Shown here: one piece after another, positions 1 to 11,335 of the stretch
How positions within the stretch are numbered: the stretch's first letter is position 1
Layout of the letters: every line of letters starts with the position of its first letter
DNA from: Bisporella sp. PMI_857
Lineage: Eukaryota > Ascomycota > Leotiomycetes > Helotiales > Helotiaceae
Length of the DNA stretch: 64,000 nt
Assembly (NCBI GenBank): GCA_021307315.1
Contig: JAJSPD010000095.1
Span: 62,001 to 126,000, forward strand
Direction: 5' to 3'
Translations under genes and position numbers: made by a program
The notes under the pieces: generated by a model
Database searches by the model: none
Told to the model about the DNA's origin: nothing
The model's input: the letters and a program-made list of their open reading frames with translations, nothing else

Positions 1-292
1 ACGGGTATTCATCCCCGTGAAGATCTACTGGAGTCAAAGAGACGATGGCTAATATGTCACGGTTCAGCTTGGGACGGCTCAAGTGAGCTGATCTAGCACC
101 AGTCAGACTATTCGCAGAGAAGTACAAGACGCTTCAGATGTTTCCCCTTCTCTTAGGTTCATTACGTTACTGCTTTGATAAAGCCGGCAGCGCCTTTTTT
201 CGATGAATTCTCTCTTTCATCTTCATTGCTAACGAACTTTTTATATACTTTGTTGTACTCATTTGAAAAGTTCATCCCATCCAACTGTCACT

Positions 293-1395
293 ATGTTTCT
301 CAAAACTCTTGCTATCGCAGCCGCTGTTGGCTCAGCAGTAGCCCAACGTCCTACAAACACCTCAATCTGTGACTACTATACCACAGCACTGCTCAAGAAT
401 AACACTGCCACGAACCAACTGACGCTTCTCACCCTCGTCGTCAATACTGCGGTTATTGGAAACTGTAGTTCTCTCCTTTCCAGTCTCTCATCTGGTCTAA
501 CAATAAACAGATACTCAACCAAATGTTGGCATCGCCGTGCCAGGTATTCTCGCTCCAGGAGAGTTCAACGGCACAGCAGTAAATCTTGCACCATATTTTA
601 ATGGTGGTCTCGCCTCCACAAACTCTGGTGGTGATAGTGGCGTGTCCATGAACTTCCTTGATGGCGGCGGTGCTGCTCCTCTCATGAATAATACCGCTGC
701 AAGCGATACTACATCCGCACAATAGTACGTCCCTTGGTCTTCTCCTACTCGCCTCTCTTCTATCCAGCAAAGTTTGCCTTCTCAGATCATTGCTGACCAT
801 CAGTAGCACCCTACTCACCCACCTGTACTCATACTTCGGCGCACTCCTTGGCTGCACCATGCAAGGCGATGACTTCCCTGCCTATGCCGGCTCAAACAGC
901 ATGTACGAAGTACACAAGTTCATGGCCCTCTCCTCCGCCGAAGTCGGCTACTTCATCACACAAGTCGCTCTCTCGGCCGCATCCTTCGGCGTGGCAGACT
1001 CAGATCTCATGGTCGTCGGCAAAGCACTCAACAGCCTCTTTGGCGAGGCATGCTCTCCAGAAACCGTGGTCATTGCTTCACAGCCAGCTGCGCTGCAAGC
1101 TATATGCATTGGCGAGAATTGTCCTATAGCTCAAAATGCTACGTGTAGCGCATATGGCACAGCAGCGGTTGTCAAACCCAGCACCGCTGTGGCATCACTG
1201 GTTCCTACTTCTACGCCGGCGGTAACTGGTACTGCTACTGGAACTGCCGCAGCATCATCGATTGCCTCGAGCCAGGCAAGTGCCGCCAGCACAGCTGCAA
1301 CTGCCTCTTCAAGTTCGACTGCGGGAGCTGCCCCAACAGGCTACGCAATGGGATATGTGGCCGCGGCAGCAGGATTAGCTGCTTACCTCTTATAA
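293..1395 (+). CDS. Secreted GPI-anchored-type protein of unknown function
   Basis: Three exons: 293-464, 511-724 and 804-1395. The introns are 46 bp (GTAGTT..AACAG) and 79 bp (GTACGT..CATCAG), and splicing gives 325 aa with no stops. Residues 1-17 form a signal peptide (MFLKTLAIAAAVGSAVA). The mature part has many N-glycosylation sequons and scattered cysteines. A Ser/Thr/Ala-rich stalk follows (roughly residues 240-300), and the C-terminus is a short hydrophobic tail without basic residues, the pattern of a GPI-addition signal. The joined text around the first junction (GNYTQPNVGIAVPGILAPG) agrees with a widespread fungal secreted family as I remember it; that family has no function I can name. 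It most likely sits at the plasma membrane or cell wall. The middle helical region (residues about 145-230) is well conserved in character and could be a globin-like or other helical fold, but I cannot support a specific claim. Confidence 0.85.
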
Positions 1396-3730
1396 ATTTC
1401 GAGTTCTACAACCCGAGTTAACCTTGTCAAGGATACGTAAATCAGGCGTAACGTCGAAAATTCACATAGTTAGCACCAGTCTATTTTAACATAGACGACG
1501 ACCTCATCAAATAATGACATGCATTTTTCCACAAACTCAAATCCTATCCCAACCGTAGACCCACTAGCCAGACTCGCAAATTAAGCATTTACCATATTAA
1601 GCTTTTCACTACAAGTACCCGTCATACACTAAAGACAATCCTAGCCAATGGAAACACATGACTCTCCATCCTTGCTTTTTTTTGTTGCATATCGCCGCCT
1701 GAAAGAACTGATTTCATTATGAAACTCTATCGTTATCAAACGTGGGATCCTGCCATTTACATCTCGCGAGATCTATTTAGCTACGAGTATTACTGGATTG
1801 TTTCGCGGAACCCTTGAGCAGCGACCGCATTACGTACTGCTCGCTCAGTCTCGAATCATGATTGATTGGTTCGGTATCTACAATATTGTTGCATGTTGCG
1901 GTGCCATCGTCCTTATCCGCTTTCTCAAGCTGCTTCCACTCTTCGCCGCTCAGCCTCTCGTCAACGCCCTTGCAAATTACCTGGGCAAATCAAGACCGAG
2001 AAGGCAAAGAAAATGCTAGAATTCTCGCTGTACGTTATGAAAGACAGGCGTAGCCACTCTAGGCTTGGCAATTGCCACTACGATTTCTTTGGCTTCAGTA
2101 TATAAAATCTAAACCACTTGTATATGACTGAATTTCACCTGCCATCCTTCACTAGCAACCCATCGCTTGAAATTGAGGTAGTGATAATTCAACTGCAGCA
2201 TATAGTTAGATATCTAGAATTCTGTTTCACGTTGTCGAGGCTATAGAAGCTTTAAGATATGCAAGAGTTGTAACTTAAAACGAAGAGACACTCGATTCCA
2301 AATATGAAGGTATATAAGAATGAACTACTAACACCAAGTGACTTGATAGCTGTAGGTTCCAGGAGTTATGAACTCACACGAGCGTTCTTCTGAAAGCCCT
2401 GCCCTCCCAGAAGTTCTGCCCTGGCTGCTATAATGATCTAGAAGCTATAATCTATAATATATAATCTTCCGCGATTCTATTCATCGCTATATTGACATCG
2501 GAGTTCTCCGCTTTCCTAATAGTTTCCTTCTCTCTATCGGTTAAAAATACCAATAAATTCAATGATAAGGAGTCAGATGAAGCACAGGCTTAACCATCTG
2601 AATAGCTCATCAAGATAGATCCAGAAATTGAATATTGAAAAACTAGATTAGAAGGGCCTTGGGCTCCGTAGAGAAAATCGCAAAGACGCATTCAGATCGT
2701 GTACTAAATAAATATACCTTTGAAAGGCTGTGCAGTTGTTTGTCGGTTCCAGAACTAATGAACCCTGCGATATGTCATTAAGAACGAAGCCGAGCGAAGT
2801 GGCATTATAAAGGACCGACCCACGCCAAGCCTATTCTTTAAGAATAAAGGTTTTAACATGGCTCCCTAATTTTTGTTTCCCAAGGGGATAACTCAGATCC
2901 CGCGGTGCAGTTAACTTCTGGCTAAGGTATAGAAAGATCGCGGGTCTAAACGTTTTGGTTCACGGTAGAAATACTACCCTGAGAGGTATTCTTACCCTTG
3001 ACTGACATATGAGGGACAAAGGCATGACATCTAAGCAGTGTTATCCGAGGTCCATGCTCAACAACTTGTAGACGGAAGACTCATTGCCTTTCAATTCCCT
3101 GACTCTCAACTATGTCCCGAGTAGGAGCATTTGGGAGCAACTTTGTGTGCTTGCTTATACAATCATACAGTAGAAGCGGACCTTGTGCTACATCCAGAAC
3201 ACATCAGAATCAGACGATTCCCCATCAGACTTTATTTTGTTTTATTTGCTTTTTATGTATGTAGCTGGATCAGTTATTTTCTAGAACACTGCTATAGCTG
3301 AAAAGCAAATTTGTCTCGTTTTGTACGGAATCATGGATATGGACTTGCCCCATGGTCCTAGCTACAACAGCATAATAAGGAGCTTTAACGGTTGTTGGAC
3401 TTGCTGACTCCGGCGCAAAAAATGTGGTGAAAAACATCCTGTGTGTGACGTTTGGGCTACGCTCCATATCACCTGCTACTACAATCAGGACAAACCGGAG
3501 TGGATGGATGGCGGTGTGAGACAGGCAGAGATGGCCCAGCGAACCAATAACGCTACCTCAAAATCTACCCAGGGACCCGGCTACTTCAATTGATCTATTT
3601 AAGACAATCTCAAATATTTGCAATGATGAGATCGAGTCTTATCCCGAGATATCCACTTCTAGGGGTCAACGGGGAGCTGACTGTATGCTGATTAAAAAGG
3701 ACGCTCATACGATCTGACACTATTCTGCTC
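1396..3730. other. Gene-free AT-rich intergenic DNA
   Basis: No reading frame here has convincing protein character. The frames at 1798-2105 are short and overlap each other in all three phases. Around 2355 and 2750 there are two loosely similar stretches starting with a GGTTCCAG-type motif, which might be degenerate repeats; I could not align them convincingly. Confidence 0.5.
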
Positions 3731-5018
3731 ATGTTTTACCTCGAACACTTGCTCCCCTTCCTATCCCCATTGTACCACCTATCTCTCCTTCAAGGTGGCA
3801 GAGCATGGATCTTAGAAATAATGATAAGCAGCTTCGTAGTACGGCAGGCTACACTATGTCAGAGTTCATATTTCTTCTCTCTTGCACGGGGAATATCCAA
3901 TCGTGATGTAATTTGGGAAGCGGTGCTCACGCAGATCAGACATGCCATTGAGGTGCTAAGACAATCGCTACAGATCGTCAGTGGCTTGAGCGTCACGGAG
4001 AATCTGCATGGCGTTGTACGGATCATGGCAAGCATCATGCAGGTACAGCGTTTCGAAATTGCTGTTTCGAGCTTTGATAATTGCCAGGCACATCTCAGCG
4101 CTGCCCTGGCTCTTTTTAGACAACTACTTGACAGCCCTGGTGCCGTAGAACCAGCAGGACCCAGTTCAAGCTTCAGCGCTGTCATAGCCCGACTGGGGCC
4201 GCCGTCGTAGATATTGCCTGCTCAGGATGTCCAAGTTCCGAGTGCTGAACAGGCAGCATTTCGCTTCCCATCAGCCCTTTTGATATCGGATGACATTATT
4301 GCCAGTATAGTACTTCAGGAGCCACCGAGACTCTACGATTACCATCGCACCCTTCTTGGAACTATCGATGGCACCAATCCACTTATCAATCTTGAGGCTA
4401 TTGTAGGGTGTCAGAATTGGGCTTTGCTACAAATCGGAGAGATTGCCGTGCTTGATGCGTGGAAACAGTGATGCAAGAGAGCCGGAAATCTCAACGTTAT
4501 AGAGTTAGTCCACCGCGCCACAGGTATCAAGGACTCGCTGGAAGCCAATATGAGGCGGCTCGAAACCGGCTCCGTATTTATTCCCAAATAGGGTAGCAGC
4601 CTACTGGATGTCTTCACAGCAGATTACTGCCAGCAATCCGAAGCGCCCATCAGCCAAAGCTCCTTAGTTACTCGTGTCTGGGCCTAAGCAGCGCTCATTT
4701 ATTTATTTGTTGTTGTATCTGGATGGCAGCCCGCTAACAGTGACCTTCGGCATCACATTAGTCGTATCTTTAAGCTGGTGACGTGCCAAATATCACCGCC
4801 CGCGTTGCTGCGCACAATGATATGGCCGTTTTGAGTGGCGGGAAGCTCATTTACGCGAAATGGTAGAGGCGCTGCAACCGCCAAGTATCTTTGACACAGT
4901 ACGAAAGGCACTTGATATCATGGAGAATGTATGGCGCAATAGGGACGCAGGAGATGCTACAAGCCGCCACCTCGCTTTGTGCTTTAAAAGCCAAGATGAT
5001 TTATTGTTACTTGTTTAG
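3731..5018 (+). pseudogene. Broken fungal-specific transcription factor (Fungal_trans_2-like)
   Basis: A decayed gene readable over about 1.3 kb in shifting frames. Open pieces are 3731-4210, 4214-4471 and in-frame scraps to the stop at 5016-5018. The pieces resemble the C-terminal regulatory region of Zn2Cys6 factors: a helical stretch ending in AHLSAALALFRQLLDSPGA, an acidic stretch around the DDIIASIVLQEPPRL text, then a motif around RLYDYHRTLLG. The tail (MVEALQPPSIFDTVRKALDI, then a few residues later ENVWRNRDAGDATSRHLALC) is the usual C-terminus of this family. At least four internal stops lie between 4472 and 4860, and a central piece appears deleted. The Zn2Cys6 finger itself was not found upstream. 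Family assignment is from recognition of the C-terminal pattern, not from a search. Confidence 0.65.
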
Positions 5019-5710
5019 AAGGCCGATCAGATAATCACACTTTTGAAGAAATAACCCACTAGATAAGCATCTATAATCCTCTGGAAATTTGCTTATCCTG
5101 TATAGTGTGTAGCTTAGTGCAAGCTTTTATATATATTTGTGTAACTCTTAGATCCGGAGGGTGTAATTTCATGGTGCATAAGGCGTGCTTTCCTACTAGA
5201 ACTTTTTCTTGCACCCACTTTAGAAAAGTTCCTTCTTTCTCTTTACTTATGCTTAGTGCTAATATAAAGCAGTAGCTTCCTTACTCCTGTTTAAATGCCA
5301 TACGCCGAAGATCTTGTCTGGATAAATTGCAATGTTGTAGAGTTTGATCTCACATTGCCACAGAAGAGGGCGAAAGCTCATCATTCTGCCACCATAAGGT
5401 GGTATATCCCTCCTTTATTTATCCGAGCATCGAATAAAGTTCAGTGCATCCGTTCAAGTTTATGAGTGATGCAAAGCCATAAATATATAAAAGCAAGGCT
5501 TGCATTTGGTTCACCGGATCTTTTGGCGGCGAAACCCGTTGAACAATATATAAAGCGCAATAATACTTTGGCAAGAAGCATGTGTTTTTTGCCGTTTCAC
5601 AACACGCTTCCGCTGCTTTGAGGGTTCTTTGTCCAGGCCTTACCAATGACATTGATTTGAGTATACAACTATAAAATTTCTGTAGATCCTTATTCTAGTT
5701 TTAACCTGTT
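5019..5710. other. Intergenic, no supported gene
   Basis: AT-rich spacer between the transcription-factor relic and the dehydrogenase relic. No coding-like frame or RNA gene was seen. Confidence 0.5.
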
Positions 5711-6374
5711 ACCTGAATGGGACATAACCCTTATCCTTCACAAACGTGGTGTGCCATGGAACACTCTCTTCGTGGTTCGCCAACTGTGCATAGAACTTGC
5801 CATGCGCGGCACCATCGAGCGCCATCTCCTTGAATTTGCCGTCTCCGTGGCGCTCATCGGCATAAAAGAATCTGGTGGTCCGGACGTGTTAGGAACAGTG
5901 TACGCCGAGCTTCTCTTTCTAAATACTTACCGAAACCCTCGGGCTGAGTATGTTGTGTCGGCAAGGCCAATCCATAATGCCGAAGCCGACTTGCCAATGC
6001 CCAGATCCAACACCAGTGGCATAGGCATGATGGAGATGTTCATGATGTTGCCAGTGTACATGGATGTCTTCCTGGTTTCCTTGGGGAGCATCTCCCATCC
6101 AGTTACAGCTTGCTGCGCTGCAACGTAAGGGCTAATAGTGCCGACATCCAGGTCCAACGCCACACTCTCAGTTAGGACTGAAAAGATAGAGTCTTTATCC
6201 GGAAGGCTCATCAGTGCCGCCGCATTATAGGCGACCACGATGAGAGAGGCGTGGAACTCGGCCTTGAGTTGTGGCGCCAGTCCCACTTCTAGATGTAATA
6301 GCGACCTTGTAGCCAGCGAGGAGGCGCCAAACCTTGGCTACTCCAAGAATAAGTACTACAGGGCTTGCTGCCAT
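5711..6374 (-). pseudogene. Broken short-chain dehydrogenase/reductase (SDR-like)
   Basis: Read on the minus strand, a start at 6374 gives MAASPVVLILGVAKVWRLL and then a Lys-Val-Ala-Ile-Thr-Ser-Arg-Ser-Gly segment, which matches an SDR N-terminus whose glycine-rich cofactor loop has been lost. A frameshift leads into an open stretch (6286-5927) carrying ASLIVVAYNAAAL, a Tyr-Thr-Gly-Asn segment and LGIGKSASALWIGLA, the usual place of the SDR Lys/Ser motif. After a stop and some unrelated sequence, the frame resumes near 5885 with FYADERHGDGKFKEMALDGA and ends in HTTFVKDKGYVPFR at the stop 5711-5713. The missing glycine loop, frameshift and internal stop make it non-functional. The closest family is the fungal NAD(P)-binding SDR group whose members end in a similar Lys-Gly-x-Gly-Tyr tail. 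Confidence 0.65.
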
Positions 6375-7304
6375 AACGCTTTTATAGTCGATGTTAAAGA
6401 TGAATCTTAAGAGGGTTGAACTACAAAGAAGCGAAGATATGCAATGAAAGAATGTATTTATCTTGGTGCAAAGATGACTTTTATTTATACTAAGGAGAGT
6501 CTACATTAATGCGCAATACTTTGTTACAAACCACCTCTTTCCGAGCATTTGTGATTTACAACACCATCTAAGCTGTCGATTCGAAGAGCAGACAGAAAAA
6601 ATGAAATTGCAGCAATCCCTATGAGTATCAGAGTCTTTAAATTGCCTGAAACTGCCCGTCTTGTTCATTGGGACCCATAAGCCTCAAGAGGTCCGCCAAG
6701 CCGAACAGGATAAGGATTGCGGGCCACACTGCGCGATGAGGCCTGCTGCAGGTTATCATATGCAGGACGTGCGCGGGGAGACTGGCTCCTAATCCGCTGC
6801 CATGGATGTCTTCCTATGCATATCCCCAAGACAAAGTAATTGGATCCGGTAAATGCTAGGCATACAACAAAACATTATGGACCCCGATTCCTGAAGCTTA
6901 ACTCCGTCCCGCACGGGAATGCAGGGCATGGAATATCGAACACGCAAGACGAACGACTCGTATCAAACCCGATCTCCACAATTGTCTAAAGAACTATCCT
7001 ATGTGCATTTGACAATGAATGGATTTATCAGCTCGATCCCTGAATGACCCGTTCATTTAATAATGCTACATTTTTAAGACGCCGATTGATTCTTCTTTTC
7101 CCTAAGACATAACAAAATTAATAAAAGGTTGGACATAGCGCCGTATGTTCTTGGCGCTGTCTTCCCACTGTTCAATTATCCACTCAAGTACATATACTTT
7201 GCCGTTCTTTGGTCTATCCCACTCCTCCACTCTGCTGCCGAGTCATACACAAGCAGAATCCGGTAAGCCCCACCGAACAATCAACCACGCAAGCTACAAG
7301 CGTC
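6375..7304. other. Intergenic between SDR and dioxygenase relics
   Basis: No supported gene. The stretch could contain the ancestral promoters of the two flanking relics, which point away from each other here (SDR leftward, dioxygenase rightward). Confidence 0.5.
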
Positions 7305-8280
7305 ATGTCCGATTCCTCACATGTAAATAGTCCCTCACAGACACACCAGTCTACTTCCTCGGCATTGGTGGGCCTAACTTCATGGAAAACACGGACCACC
7401 CAGCCTGTACCAAACTAGCTGCAGTAGGCCGGGAGATCACAACAGAAGTTAAACCTAAGGCAGTGGTGGTCTTTTCTGCACACTGGCAAGACAGCTCAAC
7501 AAAATTAAGATCAATGGGGCCGAGCAGACGGATCTAATTTATGGTTTCTACGGTTTTCCGCCGCACTACTACGAATACGAATATCCGAATAAAGGCAGCC
7601 CCGAGGTCGCCGAAAAAGGTTGTCAAGGAGCTGGAGGGTGTTGGTATTGAGGTCCAGAGAGTCAAACGCGGCCTTGATCATGGTGTCTGGGCGGGGTTTA
7701 TGGTTGGTAGGCCATGATTTTCCTGTCTTGGACATTTTCGCATCTTTTTTTGCTGATGCACCACTCGGACAGCTTTTGATCCAAAGAAAAACCCATTGAA
7801 TGTGCAGATCGTGCAAGTTTCTCTGTACCACAATAAGGATTCGGAACAACATTACCGCATGGGGTAAGTACTGGAAAGCCTCCGAGGCGAAGGCATTCTA
7901 ATAATCGGAGCGAGAATGGCTGTTCATAATCTTCATGATTACAGAGCCATTAGGGAAACCAGCGAGACCATGCGTTAAGCAAATCCATCTTGCGTTCCAG
8001 GTGGGTTGTGGGCCTGCTAATACGATTCAGTTATGCCTTCAGTTTTGACGAAGCACTGAAGGAGGCTGCTACTGCGAAACCAGAGGCACACCAGGTAAAG
8101 GTGTTAGATCTGATGAGACGCAGTGATGCCAGAAAAGCGCACCCAACCATGAAGCATATCCTTCCTATTTATGTTAGTGCAGGTGCTGCAGGCTCGGACC
8201 TTGGCGAACAATTGTGGACTTTGCCTGAAGGAAGTTTAAGTTGGGTGCAGTACCGGTTTGGTAAAGTTGGAGGGACGTAA
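7305..8280 (+). pseudogene. Broken DODA-type extradiol aromatic ring-opening dioxygenase
   Basis: The start at 7305 gives MSDSSHVNSP; after a frame change the text reads TPVYFLGIGGPNFMENTDHP, then a VVVFSAHWQ segment, INGAEQTDLIYGFYGFPP, HYYEYEYPNKGSPEVAEK, LDHGVWAGFM, VQIVQVSLYHN, SDARKAHPTMKHILP and finally GAAGSDLGEQLWTLPEGSLS with a stop at 8278-8280. This is the class III extradiol dioxygenase order (LigB/DODA family), whose members cleave catechol-type rings or DOPA. The SAHW and DHGVW metal-site regions are still readable. At the usual first His-Gly-Gly-Pro site the residue is Ile. At least three frameshifts and a stop (near 7945-7978) break the frame. The protein cannot be made as one chain. 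Confidence 0.75.
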
Positions 8281-9082
8281 AATAGCATTGGACTTGAGCA
8301 ATTCAGATCGAAAGGCTATTTCCCGATTGCGAGGACTGCGGTAGACAGATCTACCTAACATCCCACGACGAAAGTAGTGACCTTGAAGGGAATGGCGGAA
8401 GATATTCCTTCTTTAACCCATCCCATCGCCTATTTCAAGCGAAGCAAGGTTTCTCAGTATCCACGAATTTCAAGTAATCGTTTGTCAAGTTGTAATATAT
8501 TCGCGGTAAATTCTATGTTACTTAAGCTCAGAATAACCAGGGAATAAGGTAGGGGAGAAGTCAATGGCATCCACTTACTCAAGACAACCCCTTATAAGTT
8601 AGAGATGCAAGAGTAGATCCGAAGGCGGATTCATCATTTACATCGTGATAACATACTACACCAAGGATATCATCCTTAATTAGTCGATCCTATTAAGAGA
8701 CAGAATCATATCCTCTAGACTACAATGCGGGAGCTCAAACTCAACGGATTCGACCGTCCAGCACAGCATCACCAAGCAGAGCAGCATCAATCAATCCAAA
8801 CAAAGTACTGGAGGTGGTAGATCAGACTGGTGCTGCCGCCGCTATTGCTTGAGAACGGATAGTAAGTACACTGCAATTATCAAATGCGCCCTGAAACCAA
8901 TAACCCCAGGCTGATCGTCAATGGGAACAGTATCCGCGACAATTTGAGAAGCAAGCACAAAATACCTACCACGACTGCTAACACCTACTCTGCTGCAAAT
9001 TCCTCGCGCAGTCCATAGCATCACGCGAGCATCACAGATGGCTCTCGCTGGAAGCGAAGCAGCCGCCTCGTCGTGTCGGAGG
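8281..9082. other. Intergenic, no supported gene
   Basis: Frames on both strands are short. The minus-strand frame at 8842-9165 has no recognisable motif and is probably a shadow of the degenerate plus-strand fragment that follows. Confidence 0.45.
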
Positions 9083-9085
9083 TGA

Positions 9086-9304
9086 ACCGATACGCCGGGA
9101 GAATATTCAGATGAAGTGATTCTTGACGGGAAAGAAGCCTTGAGGGTTTGGCTACTAGAAATCAAGAAGGGTTTGCAAGGCGCTTTGACGGAGAATAGAT
9201 TCCTTGCCGGCGAGGAGCTCTGTGATGCGGTGCGGACTATGCGCCGTGGGGAAGTGATTTGTGCTGGTCTTGCAGAGAGAGATGCAGCGAGAGCTCAAGT
9301 ATGA
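9086..9304 (+). pseudogene. C-terminal remnant of an unidentified protein
   Basis: An open plus-strand frame of about 73 codons follows a TGA at 9083-9085. It contains GEYSDEVILDGKEALRVWLL, then EIKKGLQGALTENRFLAGEE, and ends at 9304. The composition is helical and coding-like, and the sequence just upstream continues in a shifted frame, so this looks like the tail of a broken gene. The family was not recognised. It may belong to the same decayed neighbourhood as the dioxygenase and dehydrogenase relics. Confidence 0.3.
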
Positions 9305-10489
9305 CCAAGGCAGAAATAAAAATCTTAGCCCCCGCCGCTGCGTAACCTTTATAAATCCCTTCATTTATAAATCCCTTCATCATCCTTGATGTGACGTGAA
9401 AGCATCGCCGATCATACTCAATTTCCTCCACAATATGAACGACATCAGCTTTGTGGGAGGCCACAAGGTTACCGGATTCTTTGACAAGTTTCGAAGCTCC
9501 TTGGTGAGCCGACTTGATATTCACCGCAGTATGCAGTCTGCCGAATGCTTGGGTCCGCCCGCCTGCGGCCATCGTCCTATTCCTGCCAATGTATTTCCTC
9601 GCATTCCCGGTTTGGTCGTCACATCCAGAGTTGGCTTTCTGCTAGTTGCGTGTCTCCAAATTCGTCTCTCTTTCTAATTCCCGGATCAAATATTATAGAA
9701 CAGTCACTCAATTTCTCAAGTCTCACATTCTTGAGTGCGCTTATGAATGCCGGCATCTTTTTACTGACCGTCTGTTCTGGACATTCTGGCTAGGAGAGAC
9801 CTGGCTCTGGTGCGGCTTTTGCAAGTATACTTGATGGATGTTCAGTAGGGAAGGGTAGTTTGTTCAGTTTGCGATGGATAAAGTAAACGATTCATAACTG
9901 CGAAGAGAACAGTTTATATTGACGTTTGTTGCTTTCTGCGAGACCATGTTGCACATGCTGATACTGAGATGGTGCAGTTGCGGAAATATCATCAAGAAAC
10001 GTATAGACGAACAATGAAGTTTTAGTACAGTACATTGCCCAATTAAATCAGCTTCTACAGCTTGGCCACCTCACTGCATATTCACAAGCAGTTACGCAAA
10101 GTGACTGTTCTCCGCTCAATTCACTATTCAATATCAAATCCACTTCATATGCCGCTATAGATTATACTACAACTCATTGGAAATTGTAGGATTCTGTTCA
10201 GCTGAAAGCCAATTCCTTAATGTTTAGAAGGCAAGTTAGTTGTCAATTAAGCTCGAATTCGTCGATCTTGTCTAGTGATCAACAGTATAAATATTGTTAA
10301 GGGTCAGCCGCTCTTGTTCGACCTAGTCTGCTTCTGCTTCAGCTTCAATAACCCTTCCGAGCTATGTACTAGTTTAACATAAAGCTCCGCTTGTTTATTA
10401 TGCAGAACATCCCAGCCGGATTCTACAGGCGAAGGCGGATAACTGTGGTGTTAACATGTATAATACCAACGCAACAGGCGCCTATAACT
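9305..10489. other. Intergenic, no supported gene
   Basis: Contains the 16-bp tandem repeat and several overlapping short frames on both strands (for example 9237-9572 minus and 9396-9677 plus) with no motifs. The last few hundred bases are downstream of the minus-strand gene at 10490. Confidence 0.45.
9348..9379. repeat. 16-bp tandem direct repeat, two copies
   Basis: The unit TTTATAAATCCCTTCA occurs at 9348-9363 and again directly at 9364-9379. It is a simple duplication in non-coding DNA. Confidence 0.9.
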
Positions 10490-11335
10490 TCAATTCGGAG
10501 AAGCCAACACGGCAAACTCAGGAATGTTGCTTTCTTGAGCTCGGGCAGCTGCTTTTGAAGCCTTCTCCTTCATTCGCTTCTTGAGCTTCTTCTCCCGGTT
10601 TCGGCGAGCTTTCTTGTCCCTCTCAGCCTCTTCTTTGCGTTGATTTTCCAGTTTCAAGCGCGTTTCCAATTCCGCGATTTTCTTGGTTCTTTGCCGCAGA
10701 ATGATTCTCTGCCTCTTACCCGGTTTCTTCTTTTTGCCGTTTTGAGAATCCGTTGCAGAGGGGTTCTTGCCGGCATCCTCTCTGCATTTCCGGCTCGCTG
10801 TAATCTTGATGGTTCGGACTCGCCATGGCACCTCCAGGCCCCAAGCTCTCTTTCGTGCAGCGTGTAAAACAGCCTCTCCATCAACCGCCATGAGCTCGAA
10901 CGCAGCCTTCCTCTCGCCTTCCGCCGGCGGCACGACAAAAATTCTTGGATCCCTGAGTTCCACAAACCCTCCACCTCCTACGCCCTCATCCTGGAATAGC
11001 ACAATTTTCTGTGCCCCTCCCGAGAACATCTGGAAATCGAACTCCTCATCACCACCGTTCTCGCCATCCCCAGCCTCAGCTGACATGATTTCCACGTTGT
11101 GGACCGCAATTTCCCCGTAGACGGCCGCCAGCTTTTTCAGCAATTGTTCTTTGATCGCCGGCGCCAATTCCTCAACCGCCTCCTCAGCCCACAAATCGTT
11201 CCGCCCAACCGTCAGCCCATCTTCCATTCTCCTTATGCTCAGCGACGCCGCCTCCTGGGGATTGTTCGTATCAATTACATTGGCTTGGGGGCTACCCGCA
11301 AGGCTACTGGTGTCCGAATTTGAAAGGCGCAACAT
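10490..11335 (-). CDS. DUF2011-like basic nuclear-type protein
   Basis: A single uninterrupted frame of 281 aa. The N-terminal half is acidic and helical (WAEEAVEELAPAIKEQLL) with a loop of Gly and acidic residues. The middle carries VELRDPRIFVVPPAEGERKA, AFELMAVDGEAVLHAARKRA and WGLEVPWRVRTIKIT. The C-terminal 80 residues are a strongly basic coiled coil (KRQRIILRQRTKKIAELETR, KKARRNREKKLKKRMKEK), the mark I associate with the fungal DUF2011 family and with nucleolar or RNA-associated proteins. The lysine-rich tail predicts nuclear location. The family name is from memory of this arrangement and should be checked; no enzymatic function is implied. Confidence 0.75.
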   Translation of the reverse strand: MLRLSNSDTSSLAGSPQANVIDTNNPQEAASLSIRRMEDGLTVGRNDLWAEEAVEELAPAIKEQLLKKLAAVYGEIAVHNVEIMSAEAGDGENGGDEEFDFQMFSGGAQKIVLFQDEGVGGGGFVELRDPRIFVVPPAEGERKAAFELMAVDGEAVLHAARKRAWGLEVPWRVRTIKITASRKCREDAGKNPSATDSQNGKKKKPGKRQRIILRQRTKKIAELETRLKLENQRKEEAERDKKARRNREKKLKKRMKEKASKAAARAQESNIPEFAVLASPN

